Shown here: piece by piece, positions 6,766 through 14,203 of the stretch
How positions within the stretch are numbered: the first letter of the stretch is position 1
Layout: each line of letters opens with the position of its first letter
From: CAYJPK01 sp964372035
Lineage (GTDB): Bacteria > Desulfobacterota > Desulfovibrionia > Desulfovibrionales > Desulfovibrionaceae
DNA length: 28,883 bases
Assembly: GCA_964372035.1 (NCBI GenBank)
Contig: CAYJPK010000024.1
Coordinates: 1-28,883, forward strand
Direction of reading: 5' to 3'
The notes under the pieces: generated by a model
Databases searched by the model: none
The model's input: only the letters and a program-made list of their open reading frames with translations
What the model was told of the DNA's origin: nothing
Made by a program: the position numbers and the translations under genes

Positions 6766-8280
6766 ATGTTTAAAGCTCTACCTACTCCTTCTGAAATGCA
6801 TCTTTGGGATAGCAATGCCGTTAAGCTTGGTATTCCAGAATTTAGCTTAATGGAAAACGCCTCACGTGAAGCCCTAAAATACCTTATTGATAAATTTCAT
6901 AATCTAGGAAATCTCAATATTCTTATTTTTATGGGTGCTGGTAATAATGGCGGTGATGCCGTATGCTTAGCTCGTCATTTGAATGATTTGGGTTCAAATG
7001 TTATTATTGTTCATACACGAGCTTTCGACAAGTACAAGGGAGTTACAAAAGAACATTTGGATTTGGCTTTAAAATGTAATTTAAAATTTATACCTAGTCT
7101 TGATATTCATGATAAGATATATGAAAAAGATTTTTTTGATTTTTTGAGTGCTGATATTATAATTGATGGACTCTTAGGAACAGGTTTTCGTGGTGAACTT
7201 GGTCAACATGAAAGAGATCTTATTGAGTTAATCAATACGCTCGGTAAAAAATCATTTGTACTTTCTCTTGATATTCCCTCTGGGCTTTGTGGCTTAAGTG
7301 GTAATGCTTTACCAATTGCTGTTAAAGCTAATGCATGTGTTAGCTTTGCTGCTTTAAAGCTTGGAATGGCTACGCCTAATGCAAAGCAATTTTGTGATGA
7401 ATTAATTGTATGTGATATTGGTATTCCTAATATTTGTAAATCTCCCACATCTAGTCTTTTAATTACCGATAATATTTTAAGCTTGCGTTATGATAAAGCT
7501 ATTAATTCTCATAAGGGAAGTCATGGGCATGTACTTGTTATATCTGGAATACAAGGACTCTTAGGAGCAAGTCGCCTAGCCGCTTTAGCTGCTATGCGCT
7601 CAGGCGCAGGACTTGTTACCATTGGTGGTAAGGCTGATACTTTGTCCAGTATATCACCTGATATTATGAGTAAAGAAATTGATTTCGAGTTTTTAAGTGA
7701 ACTGGAAATTCAAAGTTTGTTTGAGGCTTATGATTCAGTTGCTGTTGGCATGGGCTTAGGGCAAAATGAATATTCGCATAGGATTTTATGCAAAATTTTA
7801 AATCTCAAACAAAGACCTCCTTTAATTATTGATGCTGATGCGCTTAAATTGCTTGCTGACAACAAAGACTTATTTTCTTTAATAAGGTATAATGATGTTT
7901 TAACTCCTCACCCTGGTGAAGCTGCTAAGCTTCTAAAAACAAGTTCAAAGCAAATTCAAGAGAATAGGCTTAGAAGCCTTGAATCATTAAAAGCATTATG
8001 CGGCTGTATTTGGGTCTTGAAAGGTGCATGCACAATGATAGGAAAAAAAACTAAGCCTAATGCTGTATGCGATATAGATGCTCCTAATCTTGCTGTAGGT
8101 GGATCAGGTGACGTTCTGGCGGGCTGTATAGCTTCCTTTGTTGCTCAAGGTTTAGATTCAATGAATGCCGCATGTCTTGCAGTGTATATGCATGCTAAAG
8201 CTGGACTTTTGTTAAGTAAAAATTATGAGCATCGTGGAAATTTACCTTCTGATATTGCTGATTATTTAGCCAAAATTTAG
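6766..8280 (+). CDS. nnr: Bifunctional NAD(P)HX epimerase / ADP- or ATP-dependent NAD(P)HX dehydratase
   Basis: This 504-residue enzyme repairs hydrated NADH and NADPH. The N-terminal YjeF-type epimerase domain (about 1-215) carries the loop GAGNNGGDAVCLARHL (from residue 57) and the segment IIDGLLGTGFRGEL. The C-terminal ribokinase-like dehydratase domain (about 235-504) has HKGSHGHVLVISG, GASRLAALAAMRSGAGLVTI, TPHPGEAAKLL and NLAVGGSGDVLAGCIA, with catalytic Asp449. A strong GGGGGA ribosome site precedes the ATG. It follows acpS by 50 bp; acpS and nnr genes are often neighbours in proteobacteria. The acetyltransferase starts 9 bp downstream. Confidence 0.95.
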   Translation: MFKALPTPSEMHLWDSNAVKLGIPEFSLMENASREALKYLIDKFHNLGNLNILIFMGAGNNGGDAVCLARHLNDLGSNVIIVHTRAFDKYKGVTKEHLDLALKCNLKFIPSLDIHDKIYEKDFFDFLSADIIIDGLLGTGFRGELGQHERDLIELINTLGKKSFVLSLDIPSGLCGLSGNALPIAVKANACVSFAALKLGMATPNAKQFCDELIVCDIGIPNICKSPTSSLLITDNILSLRYDKAINSHKGSHGHVLVISGIQGLLGASRLAALAAMRSGAGLVTIGGKADTLSSISPDIMSKEIDFEFLSELEIQSLFEAYDSVAVGMGLGQNEYSHRILCKILNLKQRPPLIIDADALKLLADNKDLFSLIRYNDVLTPHPGEAAKLLKTSSKQIQENRLRSLESLKALCGCIWVLKGACTMIGKKTKPNAVCDIDAPNLAVGGSGDVLAGCIASFVAQGLDSMNAACLAVYMHAKAGLLLSKNYEHRGNLPSDIADYLAKI

Positions 8281-8289
8281 GAAATATTT

Positions 8290-8886
8290 ATGACAGAAAA
8301 AGAAAAATGCGATTTGGGTTTACTATATGACGCTAATTATGATTCAGAGTTATTAGATTTGCGCTTAAAGGCTAAAGATTTATGTCATAACTTTAATCAA
8401 TTGCTACCATCTAATATAATTGAACAGCAAGAAATTATAACAAAAATTATGAAAAAAATTGGCAATAATTTTGTTATAACTGCACCGTTTTGGTGTGATT
8501 ATGGTCATAATATTATTATTGGAGATGATTTTTATTCTAATCATAACTTAATTATTTTAGATGCAGCAAAGGTTATTATTGGAAATAATGTTTTTATAGC
8601 TCCGAATTGCTGTATTTCGAGTGCAGGCCACCCTCTTGATTATGAGCAGCGCAATAAAGGTTTAGAATTTGCTTACCCTATAACAATTGGTGATAATGTA
8701 TGGATTGGAGCTAACGTTTCTATTCTACCTGGAGTTAGTATTGGGGCTGGTTCAGTTATTGGTGCAGGTAGCGTTGTCTCAAAGAACGTACCACCAAATT
8801 GTATTGCATTTGGAACACCATGTGAGTTCGTAAGAGAAATTACAGAACATGATAAATTAAAATATCATAAAGCTCAATTCATTTAA
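8290..8886 (+). CDS. Hexapeptide-repeat acetyltransferase, maltose/galactoside type
   Basis: This 198-residue left-handed beta-helix acyltransferase begins with the short helical cap typical of maltose O-acetyltransferases (LLYDANYDSELLDLRLKAKD). Imperfect hexapeptide repeats follow from about residue 60. His114 in SSAGHPLDYEQRNKGLEF is the expected catalytic base. The C-terminal coils YPITIGDNVWIGANVSILPG and GAGSVIGAGSVVSKNVPPNC complete the acetyl-CoA site. It would move an acetyl group from acetyl-CoA to a sugar hydroxyl in the cytoplasm. The real acceptor is not known; with a glycosyltransferase in the same gene run, a surface-glycan sugar is as likely as a free disaccharide. The ATG has AGGAAA upstream. 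It is the last gene before the terminator at 8888-8920. Confidence 0.85.
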   Translation: MTEKEKCDLGLLYDANYDSELLDLRLKAKDLCHNFNQLLPSNIIEQQEIITKIMKKIGNNFVITAPFWCDYGHNIIIGDDFYSNHNLIILDAAKVIIGNNVFIAPNCCISSAGHPLDYEQRNKGLEFAYPITIGDNVWIGANVSILPGVSIGAGSVIGAGSVVSKNVPPNCIAFGTPCEFVREITEHDKLKYHKAQFI

Positions 8887-8887
8887 A

Positions 8888-8920
8888 AAAAACCTGCAAA
8901 CATTAAATTTGCAGGTTTTT
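8888..8920. terminator. Bidirectional intrinsic terminator between the acetyltransferase gene and metH
   Basis: Thirteen paired bases (AAAAACCTGCAAA with TTTGCAGGTTTTT) enclose a 7-nt loop. The A-run on one side and the T-run on the other make it work in both directions. It lies 1 bp past the acetyltransferase stop and 20 bp past the metH stop, between converging genes. Confidence 0.92.
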
Positions 8921-8940
8921 ATTATAATTAAAATTTAAAA

Positions 8941-11343
8941 TTAACTTAGCAATTCTTTTGCTACTCTCACAGCATGCGCCGCATCGGTTGAATATGCATC
9001 AGCATTTATGCGCTTAGCAAAACTGTCTGTTACAACAGCTCCACCAATTATGACTTTAATATCTAAACCCTGCTCTTTTACCAAATCTACAGTGTCTTGC
9101 ATTTTAATCATAGTCGTAGTCATTAATGCTGAAAGACCAATAATAGATGCTTCATGCTTTTTAGCCGCGTCAACAATATCGCATGCTTTTACATCTTTAC
9201 CTAAGTCAATGACTTCAAAACCATGGTTTGAAAGCATCAAGCCAACTATATTTTTGCCTATATCATGGATATCACCCTCAACAGTTGCTAGAATGATTAC
9301 AGGTTGCTTTTCTGCACCTTCCTTTGCTTCTTCTAAAAGTGGCTTTAATTTGGCAAAAGCAGTTTGCATAGTTTTAGCTGAGCGTAAAAGCTGTGGTAAG
9401 AAATATTCTCTTTTTTCGTACTTATTGCCTACTTCAGTAATTGCGGGTATTAATTTCTGGTTAACAATTTCAAACGGTTGCTCTCCATTTTCTAGGGCTT
9501 GCTCCACTAAAGCAATAATCTTATCTTGTTCACCTAAAATAACAGCATTTTCTAAATTAAGTTCTAGCTTTGCTGCATTAGCAGTCTTTTGGTTAGTTTC
9601 TGCACCAACTTGAAAATTGCTATAGTTTTCAATGAAAAAACTAGCTCCTTCATCATATCCCATTAACACATTTGCAGAAGCAATTGCCTGATTAATTCTA
9701 GCTGATGAAGGATTTGCTATACAAGCAGACAAACCAAAACCTGCGCACATTGACAGAAAATTACTGTTTATGAGCTCTCTTGCAGGCAAGCCAAATGAAA
9801 TATTTGATAAACCAATTGCACAGGCTAAACCATTTTCTTTGCACCACTGGATAGTTTTTAATGCCTCATATCCAGCCTCTGGACTTGAAGCAACAGAAAG
9901 TGCTAAAACGTCAACTAACACAAGGTGACGCCCAATTCCAAGGCTTTCAGCTTGTGTTAAAATTTGCTCTATAATAGCAATACGTTGACTCGCCATAACT
10001 GGTAAATCATGCCCTTTAATAGGTAGTAAAACAAATGGGGCACCCCAGTTTTTGCATAATGGACCAAGAGTTTCAATTCTATCATGTTCACCACTTATAG
10101 AATTTACAAGTCCACTACCAGGCAAGTAAGGCAAGGCTTTTTCAATTGCAAGAGGGTTTGAAGAATCTAGAGCTAATACTTCGCTATGCCTTCCGACTAA
10201 GTTGCTTACAAGTTGAGGTAAAATAATTGTTTCATCTACCATTGGCGCACCAACATTAACGTCTAATATTTTTGCACCAGCAGCAATTTGTTCTTTTGCA
10301 AAATTAAAAGCTATGTCAAATTGCCCTGCTAATAATTCAGCTTGTAGAGCTTTTTTGCCGGTAGGATTTATGCGTTCACCAATTATTTGTATAGCTTGAT
10401 TAGCACCTAACTTTACAAGGCTACTTCTTGTGGTTAAAACAATACCAGAATTAGTGTTTTGTTTAGTTGGCGGAGTGAAATTACATATAATTTTAGATAA
10501 TTCATTTATATGCTTTGGGCTTGTCCCACAACAACCACCAATCATTTTTAACCCACATTCTAAAAGACTGACACATTTTTTTGCAAAGGGTTCTGGCTCT
10601 AATCTAAAAACTGTATCATTACCAACAAGCTCTGGTAAACCCGCATTTGGCTCTGCAAAAACAGGGATATAAGTTGTAGCCTGTAAACGTGCAACAACTT
10701 CGAGCATCTGTTCTGGTCCTGCACCACAATTTACACCAATTGCGTCAACACCCATGTTTGTCATTGTATGAGCAAAAATTTCAGGGCTTGAACCTGTTAA
10801 GCTCAAGCCATCTTCAAAGGTCATAGAAACAGCAATCGGTAAATCACACGCTTCACGTGTTGCCGCAACTGCTAGTCTTGCTTCTGCTAAGTCAAATTGA
10901 GTTTCAATAAAGATTAAATCAACTCCACCTGCGGCAAGAGCCCTTGCTTGTTCACGATATGCTTCATATAGTTCCATTGGCTCTACTTCGCCAAGTGGTT
11001 TTGGAAAATAGCCGCTAGGACCTATGTCGCCACCAACTAATATTTTACGATCTGAATTGTTAGCTGCTTGCTTTGCAATTTCAGCCATTTTTTTGTTAAA
11101 TTCAAATACATCGATATTTTTTGGTAATTTAAAACGTGAACCACCAAAGGTACAGGTTAAAATTATGTCAGCACCAGCATCGACATAATCTTTATGGATT
11201 GCTCGTAACACATCGGGGTTTTCAAGGCAAAAATCTTCAGGGCTTTGACCTGCACTAAGTCCTCTTGCTTGCAACATTGTACCCATTGCCCCATCAATTA
11301 ATAAAGGGCGGTCTTCTTTTAATAATTCGTGAAATCTTTGCAT
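8941..11343 (-). CDS. metH: Cobalamin-dependent methionine synthase lacking the reactivation domain
   Basis: This 800-residue protein transfers the methyl group of 5-methyltetrahydrofolate to homocysteine through cobalamin. Domains in order: homocysteine methyltransferase (about 1-290) with zinc ligands Cys206 in GVNCGAGP and Cys271-Cys272 in GGCCGTSP; pterin-binding barrel (about 310-570) with IQIIGERINPTGKKALQAEL and ILDVNVGAP; a helical cobalamin cap (about 590-670); and the Rossmann B12 domain with DIHDIG, His693 being the cobalt ligand. The protein stops where E. coli MetH continues for over 300 residues with the S-adenosylmethionine-dependent reactivation domain. The remaining domains look intact, so this is a short form, not a truncation. 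It starts 18 bp after the dehydrogenase-like gene and has no strong ribosome site. Confidence 0.95.
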   Translation of the reverse strand: MQRFHELLKEDRPLLIDGAMGTMLQARGLSAGQSPEDFCLENPDVLRAIHKDYVDAGADIILTCTFGGSRFKLPKNIDVFEFNKKMAEIAKQAANNSDRKILVGGDIGPSGYFPKPLGEVEPMELYEAYREQARALAAGGVDLIFIETQFDLAEARLAVAATREACDLPIAVSMTFEDGLSLTGSSPEIFAHTMTNMGVDAIGVNCGAGPEQMLEVVARLQATTYIPVFAEPNAGLPELVGNDTVFRLEPEPFAKKCVSLLECGLKMIGGCCGTSPKHINELSKIICNFTPPTKQNTNSGIVLTTRSSLVKLGANQAIQIIGERINPTGKKALQAELLAGQFDIAFNFAKEQIAAGAKILDVNVGAPMVDETIILPQLVSNLVGRHSEVLALDSSNPLAIEKALPYLPGSGLVNSISGEHDRIETLGPLCKNWGAPFVLLPIKGHDLPVMASQRIAIIEQILTQAESLGIGRHLVLVDVLALSVASSPEAGYEALKTIQWCKENGLACAIGLSNISFGLPARELINSNFLSMCAGFGLSACIANPSSARINQAIASANVLMGYDEGASFFIENYSNFQVGAETNQKTANAAKLELNLENAVILGEQDKIIALVEQALENGEQPFEIVNQKLIPAITEVGNKYEKREYFLPQLLRSAKTMQTAFAKLKPLLEEAKEGAEKQPVIILATVEGDIHDIGKNIVGLMLSNHGFEVIDLGKDVKACDIVDAAKKHEASIIGLSALMTTTMIKMQDTVDLVKEQGLDIKVIIGGAVVTDSFAKRINADAYSTDAAHAVRVAKELLS

Positions 11344-11361
11344 GTTTCTATTCTTTATATT

Positions 11362-12555
11362 TTATTTGTACTCGATTTGCCAAGGCAATCCGTATTTGTT
11401 TAAATCTTCCATAAATGGATCAGGGTCAAGTTGCTCCATATTATAAACGCCAGCGCCACTCCACTTTCCTTCACACATCATCTTTGCACCAATCATGGCT
11501 GGAACACCTGTTGTATACGAAATTGCTTGACTGCCAACTTCTTTATAGCATTCTTCATGATCACATACATTATAGATAAAAATAGTTTTTTCTTTACCAT
11601 CTTTTTGACCTTGCATTAAATCACCAATGCAAGTTTTACCCTTTGTGAGTGGTCCTAGAGATGCAGGATCTGGTAATAATTTACGTAAGAATTGAATTGG
11701 TATAATTTCTTGGCCATTATAGTCTACAGGATCAATTCTTGTCATGCCTACGTTGCCTAATACTTTAAGATGATTTAGATAATTATCTGAAAAAGTCATC
11801 CAAAATCTAGCACGCTTTAAGCCTTTTAAATTTAGAACAAGTGATTCTAGTTCTTCATGATACATTAAGAAACATTTTTTTGTGCCAATGTTTGCAGGAA
11901 AATCATAATTCATAGACCATGAAAGAGGGTCAGTTTCTACCCATTCTCCACGTTCCCAGTAACGACCTTTTGCTGTAACTTCACGTATATTAATTTCTGG
12001 ATTAAAATTCGTAGCAAAAGGTTGACCATGATCACCGGCATTACAGTCTATAATGTCTAAAACTTGTACTTCGTCAAGTTCATGCTTTAAGCCGTATGCT
12101 GCAAATACATTTGTAACACCAGGGTCAAATCCACTTCCTAAAAGTGCCATTAAACCAGCTTTTTTGAATTTTTCTTGATAAGCCCATTGCCACTTATATT
12201 CAAATTTTGCTTCATCAAGTGGTTCGTAGTTTGCTGTATCAAGATAGTGAACCCCTGTTTCAAGGCATGCGTCCATTATCGTTAAATCTTGATATGGTAG
12301 GGCTATGTTTAAAACCATGAATGGTTTAACTTTATTTATTAACTCAACTAATTCTGGAACATTGTCAGCATCAACTTTAGCTGTTGTAATATCTTTTCCT
12401 GTGCGAGCTTTAACGCTTTTTGCAATATCATCACATTTAGATTTAGTTCTACTAGCAAGTGTAATTTCTCCAAATACTTCTGGAACCATAGCACATTTAT
12501 GTGCCACCACACTACCGACACCACCAGCACCAATAATTAAAATGTTTTTTGCCAT
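11362..12555 (-). CDS. Saccharopine dehydrogenase-family protein, probable carboxynorspermidine dehydrogenase
   Basis: This 397-residue protein starts at the ATG of MAKNILIIGAGGVGSVVAHK, with AAGGAG 8-9 nt upstream. The glycine-rich GAGGVG loop begins a Rossmann NAD(P) domain, followed by LASRTKSKCDDIA, VLNIALPYQDLTIMDACLET, and LLGSGFDPGVTNVFAAYGLK. The spacing and wording fit the carboxynorspermidine/carboxyspermidine dehydrogenases. These condense aspartate semialdehyde with diaminopropane or putrescine in the alternative polyamine route. A saccharopine or lysine role is the competing reading. The partner decarboxylase (nspC) is not in the window. The product of asd at 1978-3021 would be its substrate. 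It is followed by metH on the same strand and preceded by a 24-bp dyad that may be an operator. Confidence 0.83.
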   Translation of the reverse strand: MAKNILIIGAGGVGSVVAHKCAMVPEVFGEITLASRTKSKCDDIAKSVKARTGKDITTAKVDADNVPELVELINKVKPFMVLNIALPYQDLTIMDACLETGVHYLDTANYEPLDEAKFEYKWQWAYQEKFKKAGLMALLGSGFDPGVTNVFAAYGLKHELDEVQVLDIIDCNAGDHGQPFATNFNPEINIREVTAKGRYWERGEWVETDPLSWSMNYDFPANIGTKKCFLMYHEELESLVLNLKGLKRARFWMTFSDNYLNHLKVLGNVGMTRIDPVDYNGQEIIPIQFLRKLLPDPASLGPLTKGKTCIGDLMQGQKDGKEKTIFIYNVCDHEECYKEVGSQAISYTTGVPAMIGAKMMCEGKWSGAGVYNMEQLDPDPFMEDLNKYGLPWQIEYK

Positions 12556-12603
12556 TCGATTTCTCCTTAACTTCAATGTTCAATTTTTTTCAGTGTAATA
12601 TTC

Positions 12604-12627
12604 TTTTGTTACAGTTTATTAACAAAA
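12604..12627. promoter_or_regulatory. 24-bp dyad, candidate operator upstream of the dehydrogenase-metH unit
   Basis: TTTTGTTA and TAACAAAA form perfect 8-bp arms separated by 8 bp. The site lies 49-72 bp before the ATG of the dehydrogenase gene, where a promoter should be. Read on the minus strand, the right arm offers TTGTTA as a possible -35. I do not recognise the regulator. Confidence 0.45.
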
Positions 12628-12733
12628 TCGGTTTGAACAATTTAATTTTAATTTTATCTATCAAAAAAGCAAGAAAAAAATCATTTTTTTTGTTTTTTTA
12701 TAGTGAAATTCTTGTTTTATTTTTTATAATAAA

Positions 12734-12760
12734 AAAGCTCTTATTTTGACTAAGAGCTTT
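12734..12760 (-). terminator. Intrinsic terminator of parA
   Basis: AAAGCTCTTA (12734-12743) and TAAGAGCTTT (12751-12760) form a 10-bp stem with a 7-nt loop. On the minus strand, the direction of parA, the stem is followed by a run of T residues. It lies 26 bp past the parA stop. Confidence 0.88.
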
Positions 12761-12786
12761 CTAGTTAAAATTTAAATTTTTTCATC

Positions 12787-13560
12787 TTAATATTTTCTTA
12801 CTTTACGCATTGCAACTTCTTTAGCAAGCTCAATATAGGCTTCTGCACCCTTTGATTTAATATCATAATGTAAAATTGATTTTCCATGACTTTGTGCTTC
12901 TGATAATTTTACATTTCTGCCAATAACTGTGTTTAACACATCATTTGGAAACGCTTTAGATGCTTCTTCTTTTATTTGCTTTGCTAGACTGTTTCGTCCG
13001 TCAAACATCGTAAGTACAATGCCAATTAAGCCAAGACTAGGATTTATTTTTTGCTTTACACGCTCAATTGTGCTCATTAACTTTACAATTCCCTCAAGTG
13101 CAAAGTATTCACATTGAAGAGGAACTAATAATTCTTTAGCTGCGCATAAAGCATTAATGGTTAAAAATCCAAGTGATGGAGGACAATCTAAAATTATATA
13201 TTCATAATTATGAACTAAAGGTCTGAGTATTTCACCTAGATACTTCTCTGGATTGCTTTTATGTACTGATTCAATTTCAACACCAACTAGATCTGTAGTT
13301 GAAGGAATTATGTTTAAAAAAGGAATATTGGTTTTGTATACTGACTTATGACTCTGAGATGGATCAACAAATGCTGTATATAGATTACTTGACAAGGTAT
13401 CAACTGAAAAACCTAGACCACTTGTAGCATTCGCCTGAGGATCACAGTCTATCAATAATACTTTCTTTTCCATTACAGCAAGAGCTGCAGCAAGATTCAC
13501 TGATGTTGTAGTCTTTCCAACGCCACCCTTTTGGTTTGCAACGGCAATTATTCTTGTCAT
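12787..13560 (-). CDS. parA: ParA/Soj-type chromosome partitioning ATPase
   Basis: This 257-residue cytoplasmic ATPase binds DNA non-specifically when ATP-bound and moves ParB-parS complexes. The deviant Walker A motif KGGVGKTT is at residues 11-18, with the signature lysine K11. Walker A' is LLIDCDPQANATSGLGF, and Walker B is YIILDCPPSLGFLTINAL. The short length without an N-terminal helix-turn-helix is that of chromosomal Soj proteins, not plasmid ParA of the long type. An upstream in-frame TTG at 13572 exists, but the ATG at 13560 has AGAGGA correctly spaced and gives the standard MTRIIAVANQKGGVG start. parB is not adjacent on either side, which is unusual. The leader holds a parS-like site. 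Confidence 0.94.
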   Translation of the reverse strand: MTRIIAVANQKGGVGKTTTSVNLAAALAVMEKKVLLIDCDPQANATSGLGFSVDTLSSNLYTAFVDPSQSHKSVYKTNIPFLNIIPSTTDLVGVEIESVHKSNPEKYLGEILRPLVHNYEYIILDCPPSLGFLTINALCAAKELLVPLQCEYFALEGIVKLMSTIERVKQKINPSLGLIGIVLTMFDGRNSLAKQIKEEASKAFPNDVLNTVIGRNVKLSEAQSHGKSILHYDIKSKGAEAYIELAKEVAMRKVRKY

Positions 13561-13572
13561 ATTTCCTCTCAA

Positions 13573-13588
13573 TGTTTCATGTGAAACA
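13573..13588. promoter_or_regulatory. parS: parS centromere site
   Basis: TGTTTCATGTGAAACA differs at one central base (T for C at position 8) from the canonical 16-bp bacterial parS TGTTTCACGTGAAACA, the ParB binding site. It lies 13-28 bp before the parA start codon, inside the predicted leader, so bound ParB could also control parA. Confidence 0.9.
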
Positions 13589-13594
13589 GTTGTT

Positions 13595-13603
13595 TGTGTA
13601 TAA
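13595..13603 (-). promoter_or_regulatory. DnaA-box match next to parS
   Basis: On the minus strand this is TTATACACA, a full match to TTATNCACA. It overlaps the predicted parA transcription start and lies 7 bp from parS. I found no second box in the gap, so a chance match is possible. Confidence 0.5.
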
Positions 13604-13607
13604 CTTT

Positions 13608-13636
13608 TTTATATAAATATATTTATTAAAAGTCAA
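13608..13636 (-). promoter_or_regulatory. Sigma-70-type promoter of parA
   Basis: On the minus strand, TTGACT is followed by a 17-nt spacer and TATAAA. Start of transcription is expected near 13601, giving a leader of about 40 nt that contains parS and the ribosome site. It is the best sigma-70 match I saw in the window. Confidence 0.75.
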
Positions 13637-13943
13637 GTTAGTATTCGATTTCGTATGACAAAAAATATTTTTATAGAAATTAGCACAGTAATATACATTT
13701 TACCAAATAATTGATATAAACTTAATACTCGTTTCAGAATGAATATTTTATTGAATTTCTAAAATAACGATTACCATCTGATTTAATAAGTAGTATTAAA
13801 GTTGAATAATAATTTTTAATGATTCAAAAGTTTGAGATTTTCATTTGATCTTTTTGGGTGTATAGAATTTAATTTGTTAAATAAAAATATGAAACAAACA
13901 GCCTTTCAGTTATATCAGTAATTTTGCTCAAAGAATTTGTGTT

Positions 13944-13969
13944 ATAGTAATTTCAGACGAAATTACTAT
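13944..13969. repeat. Perfect 11-bp inverted repeat with AGAC loop
   Basis: ATAGTAATTTC (13944-13954), loop AGAC, and GAAATTACTAT (13959-13969) form a perfect hairpin or dyad. Its right arm shares bases 13962-13969 with the long-range helix of the candidate RNA, so the two foldings exclude each other. The left arm overlaps the putative -10 element, so it may instead be an operator. Confidence 0.6.
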
Positions 13970-14080
13970 CATTGACTGCGCTAGCAGACAGTCACTGTGA
14001 AAGCATAAGTGCTATTCTATTGCACTGTTAAGTGCTGGAGCAAGTGTGACTTTGCTTACGTTGATGGTAGTGATGTCAAC
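13944..14080 (+). ncRNA. Candidate structured RNA of unknown class
   Basis: GC content from 13954 to 14080 is about 42 percent by count, in flanks that are far more AT-rich. Bases 13962-13976 pair with 14060-14074 in 15 unbroken pairs, four of them G-U. Those wobbles work only for plus-strand RNA. Inside, AGUCAC (13990-13995) can pair with GUGACT-equivalent 14046-14051. GCACU (14022-14026) can pair with either of two AGUGC copies, 14008-14012 or 14031-14035. An extended -10 (TGT then TATAGT at 13943-13948) could start the RNA near 13955. The 5' arm is also part of a perfect DNA inverted repeat at 13944-13969. I see no convincing 3' terminator on the plus strand, and it matches no RNA family I can recall. 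Confidence 0.45.
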
Positions 14081-14158
14081 TTAAAATACTATATTAGAGC
14101 ATAATATTAATTTTAAATTCATGTTGTTATTTATAAATATTGATTATAGCAAAAAAAT

Positions 14159-14195
14159 AAAGAACCCAATCATTTTATCATAATCGGGTTCTTTA
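14159..14195 (-). terminator. Intrinsic terminator of the rluD-coaE fusion gene
   Basis: AAAGAACCC on the left pairs with GGGTTCTTT on the right, a 9-bp stem, extended by a mostly AU inner part. On the minus strand the stem runs into TTTATTTTTTT. It lies just past the stop of the fusion gene. Confidence 0.85.
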
Positions 14196-14203
14196 CGAAA
14201 AAA

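Larger units (their letters stand above)
13561..14203. other. Long intergenic region between parA and the rluD-coaE fusion
   Basis: This 643-bp gap holds, from left to right: the parA ribosome site, parS, a DnaA-box match and the parA promoter (13573-13636); about 300 bp of very AT-rich sequence with no feature I can support; the GC-richer structured-RNA candidate (13944-14080); another AT-rich stretch; and the terminator of the downstream minus-strand gene. The only plus-strand reading frame I noted is a 10-codon one at 13889-13921 without a ribosome site. Confidence 0.65.

Noticed and set aside
9008..9613. 201-codon open frame on the plus strand inside metH
   Set aside because: It lies antisense to the conserved B12-domain part of metH, has no ribosome site and its translation resembles no family; it is a shadow frame.
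12661..12732. A- and T-runs as repeats or a mobile-element end
   Set aside because: They are simple homopolymer-rich intergenic sequence without target duplication or terminal inverted repeats.
13889..13921. 10-codon ORF just upstream of the candidate RNA
   Set aside because: It has no ribosome-binding site, and an ORF this short is expected by chance.
13977..14059. tRNA, SRP RNA or tmRNA in the GC-rich island
   Set aside because: No T-loop GTTCGANNC-like motif, no CCA end, no GGAAGCAG-type SRP loop and no tmRNA peptide frame could be found.
13561..14203. Replication origin between parA and rluD-coaE
   Set aside because: parS and AT-rich DNA are suggestive, but only one DnaA-box match was found and neither dnaA, dnaN nor gidAB is near.
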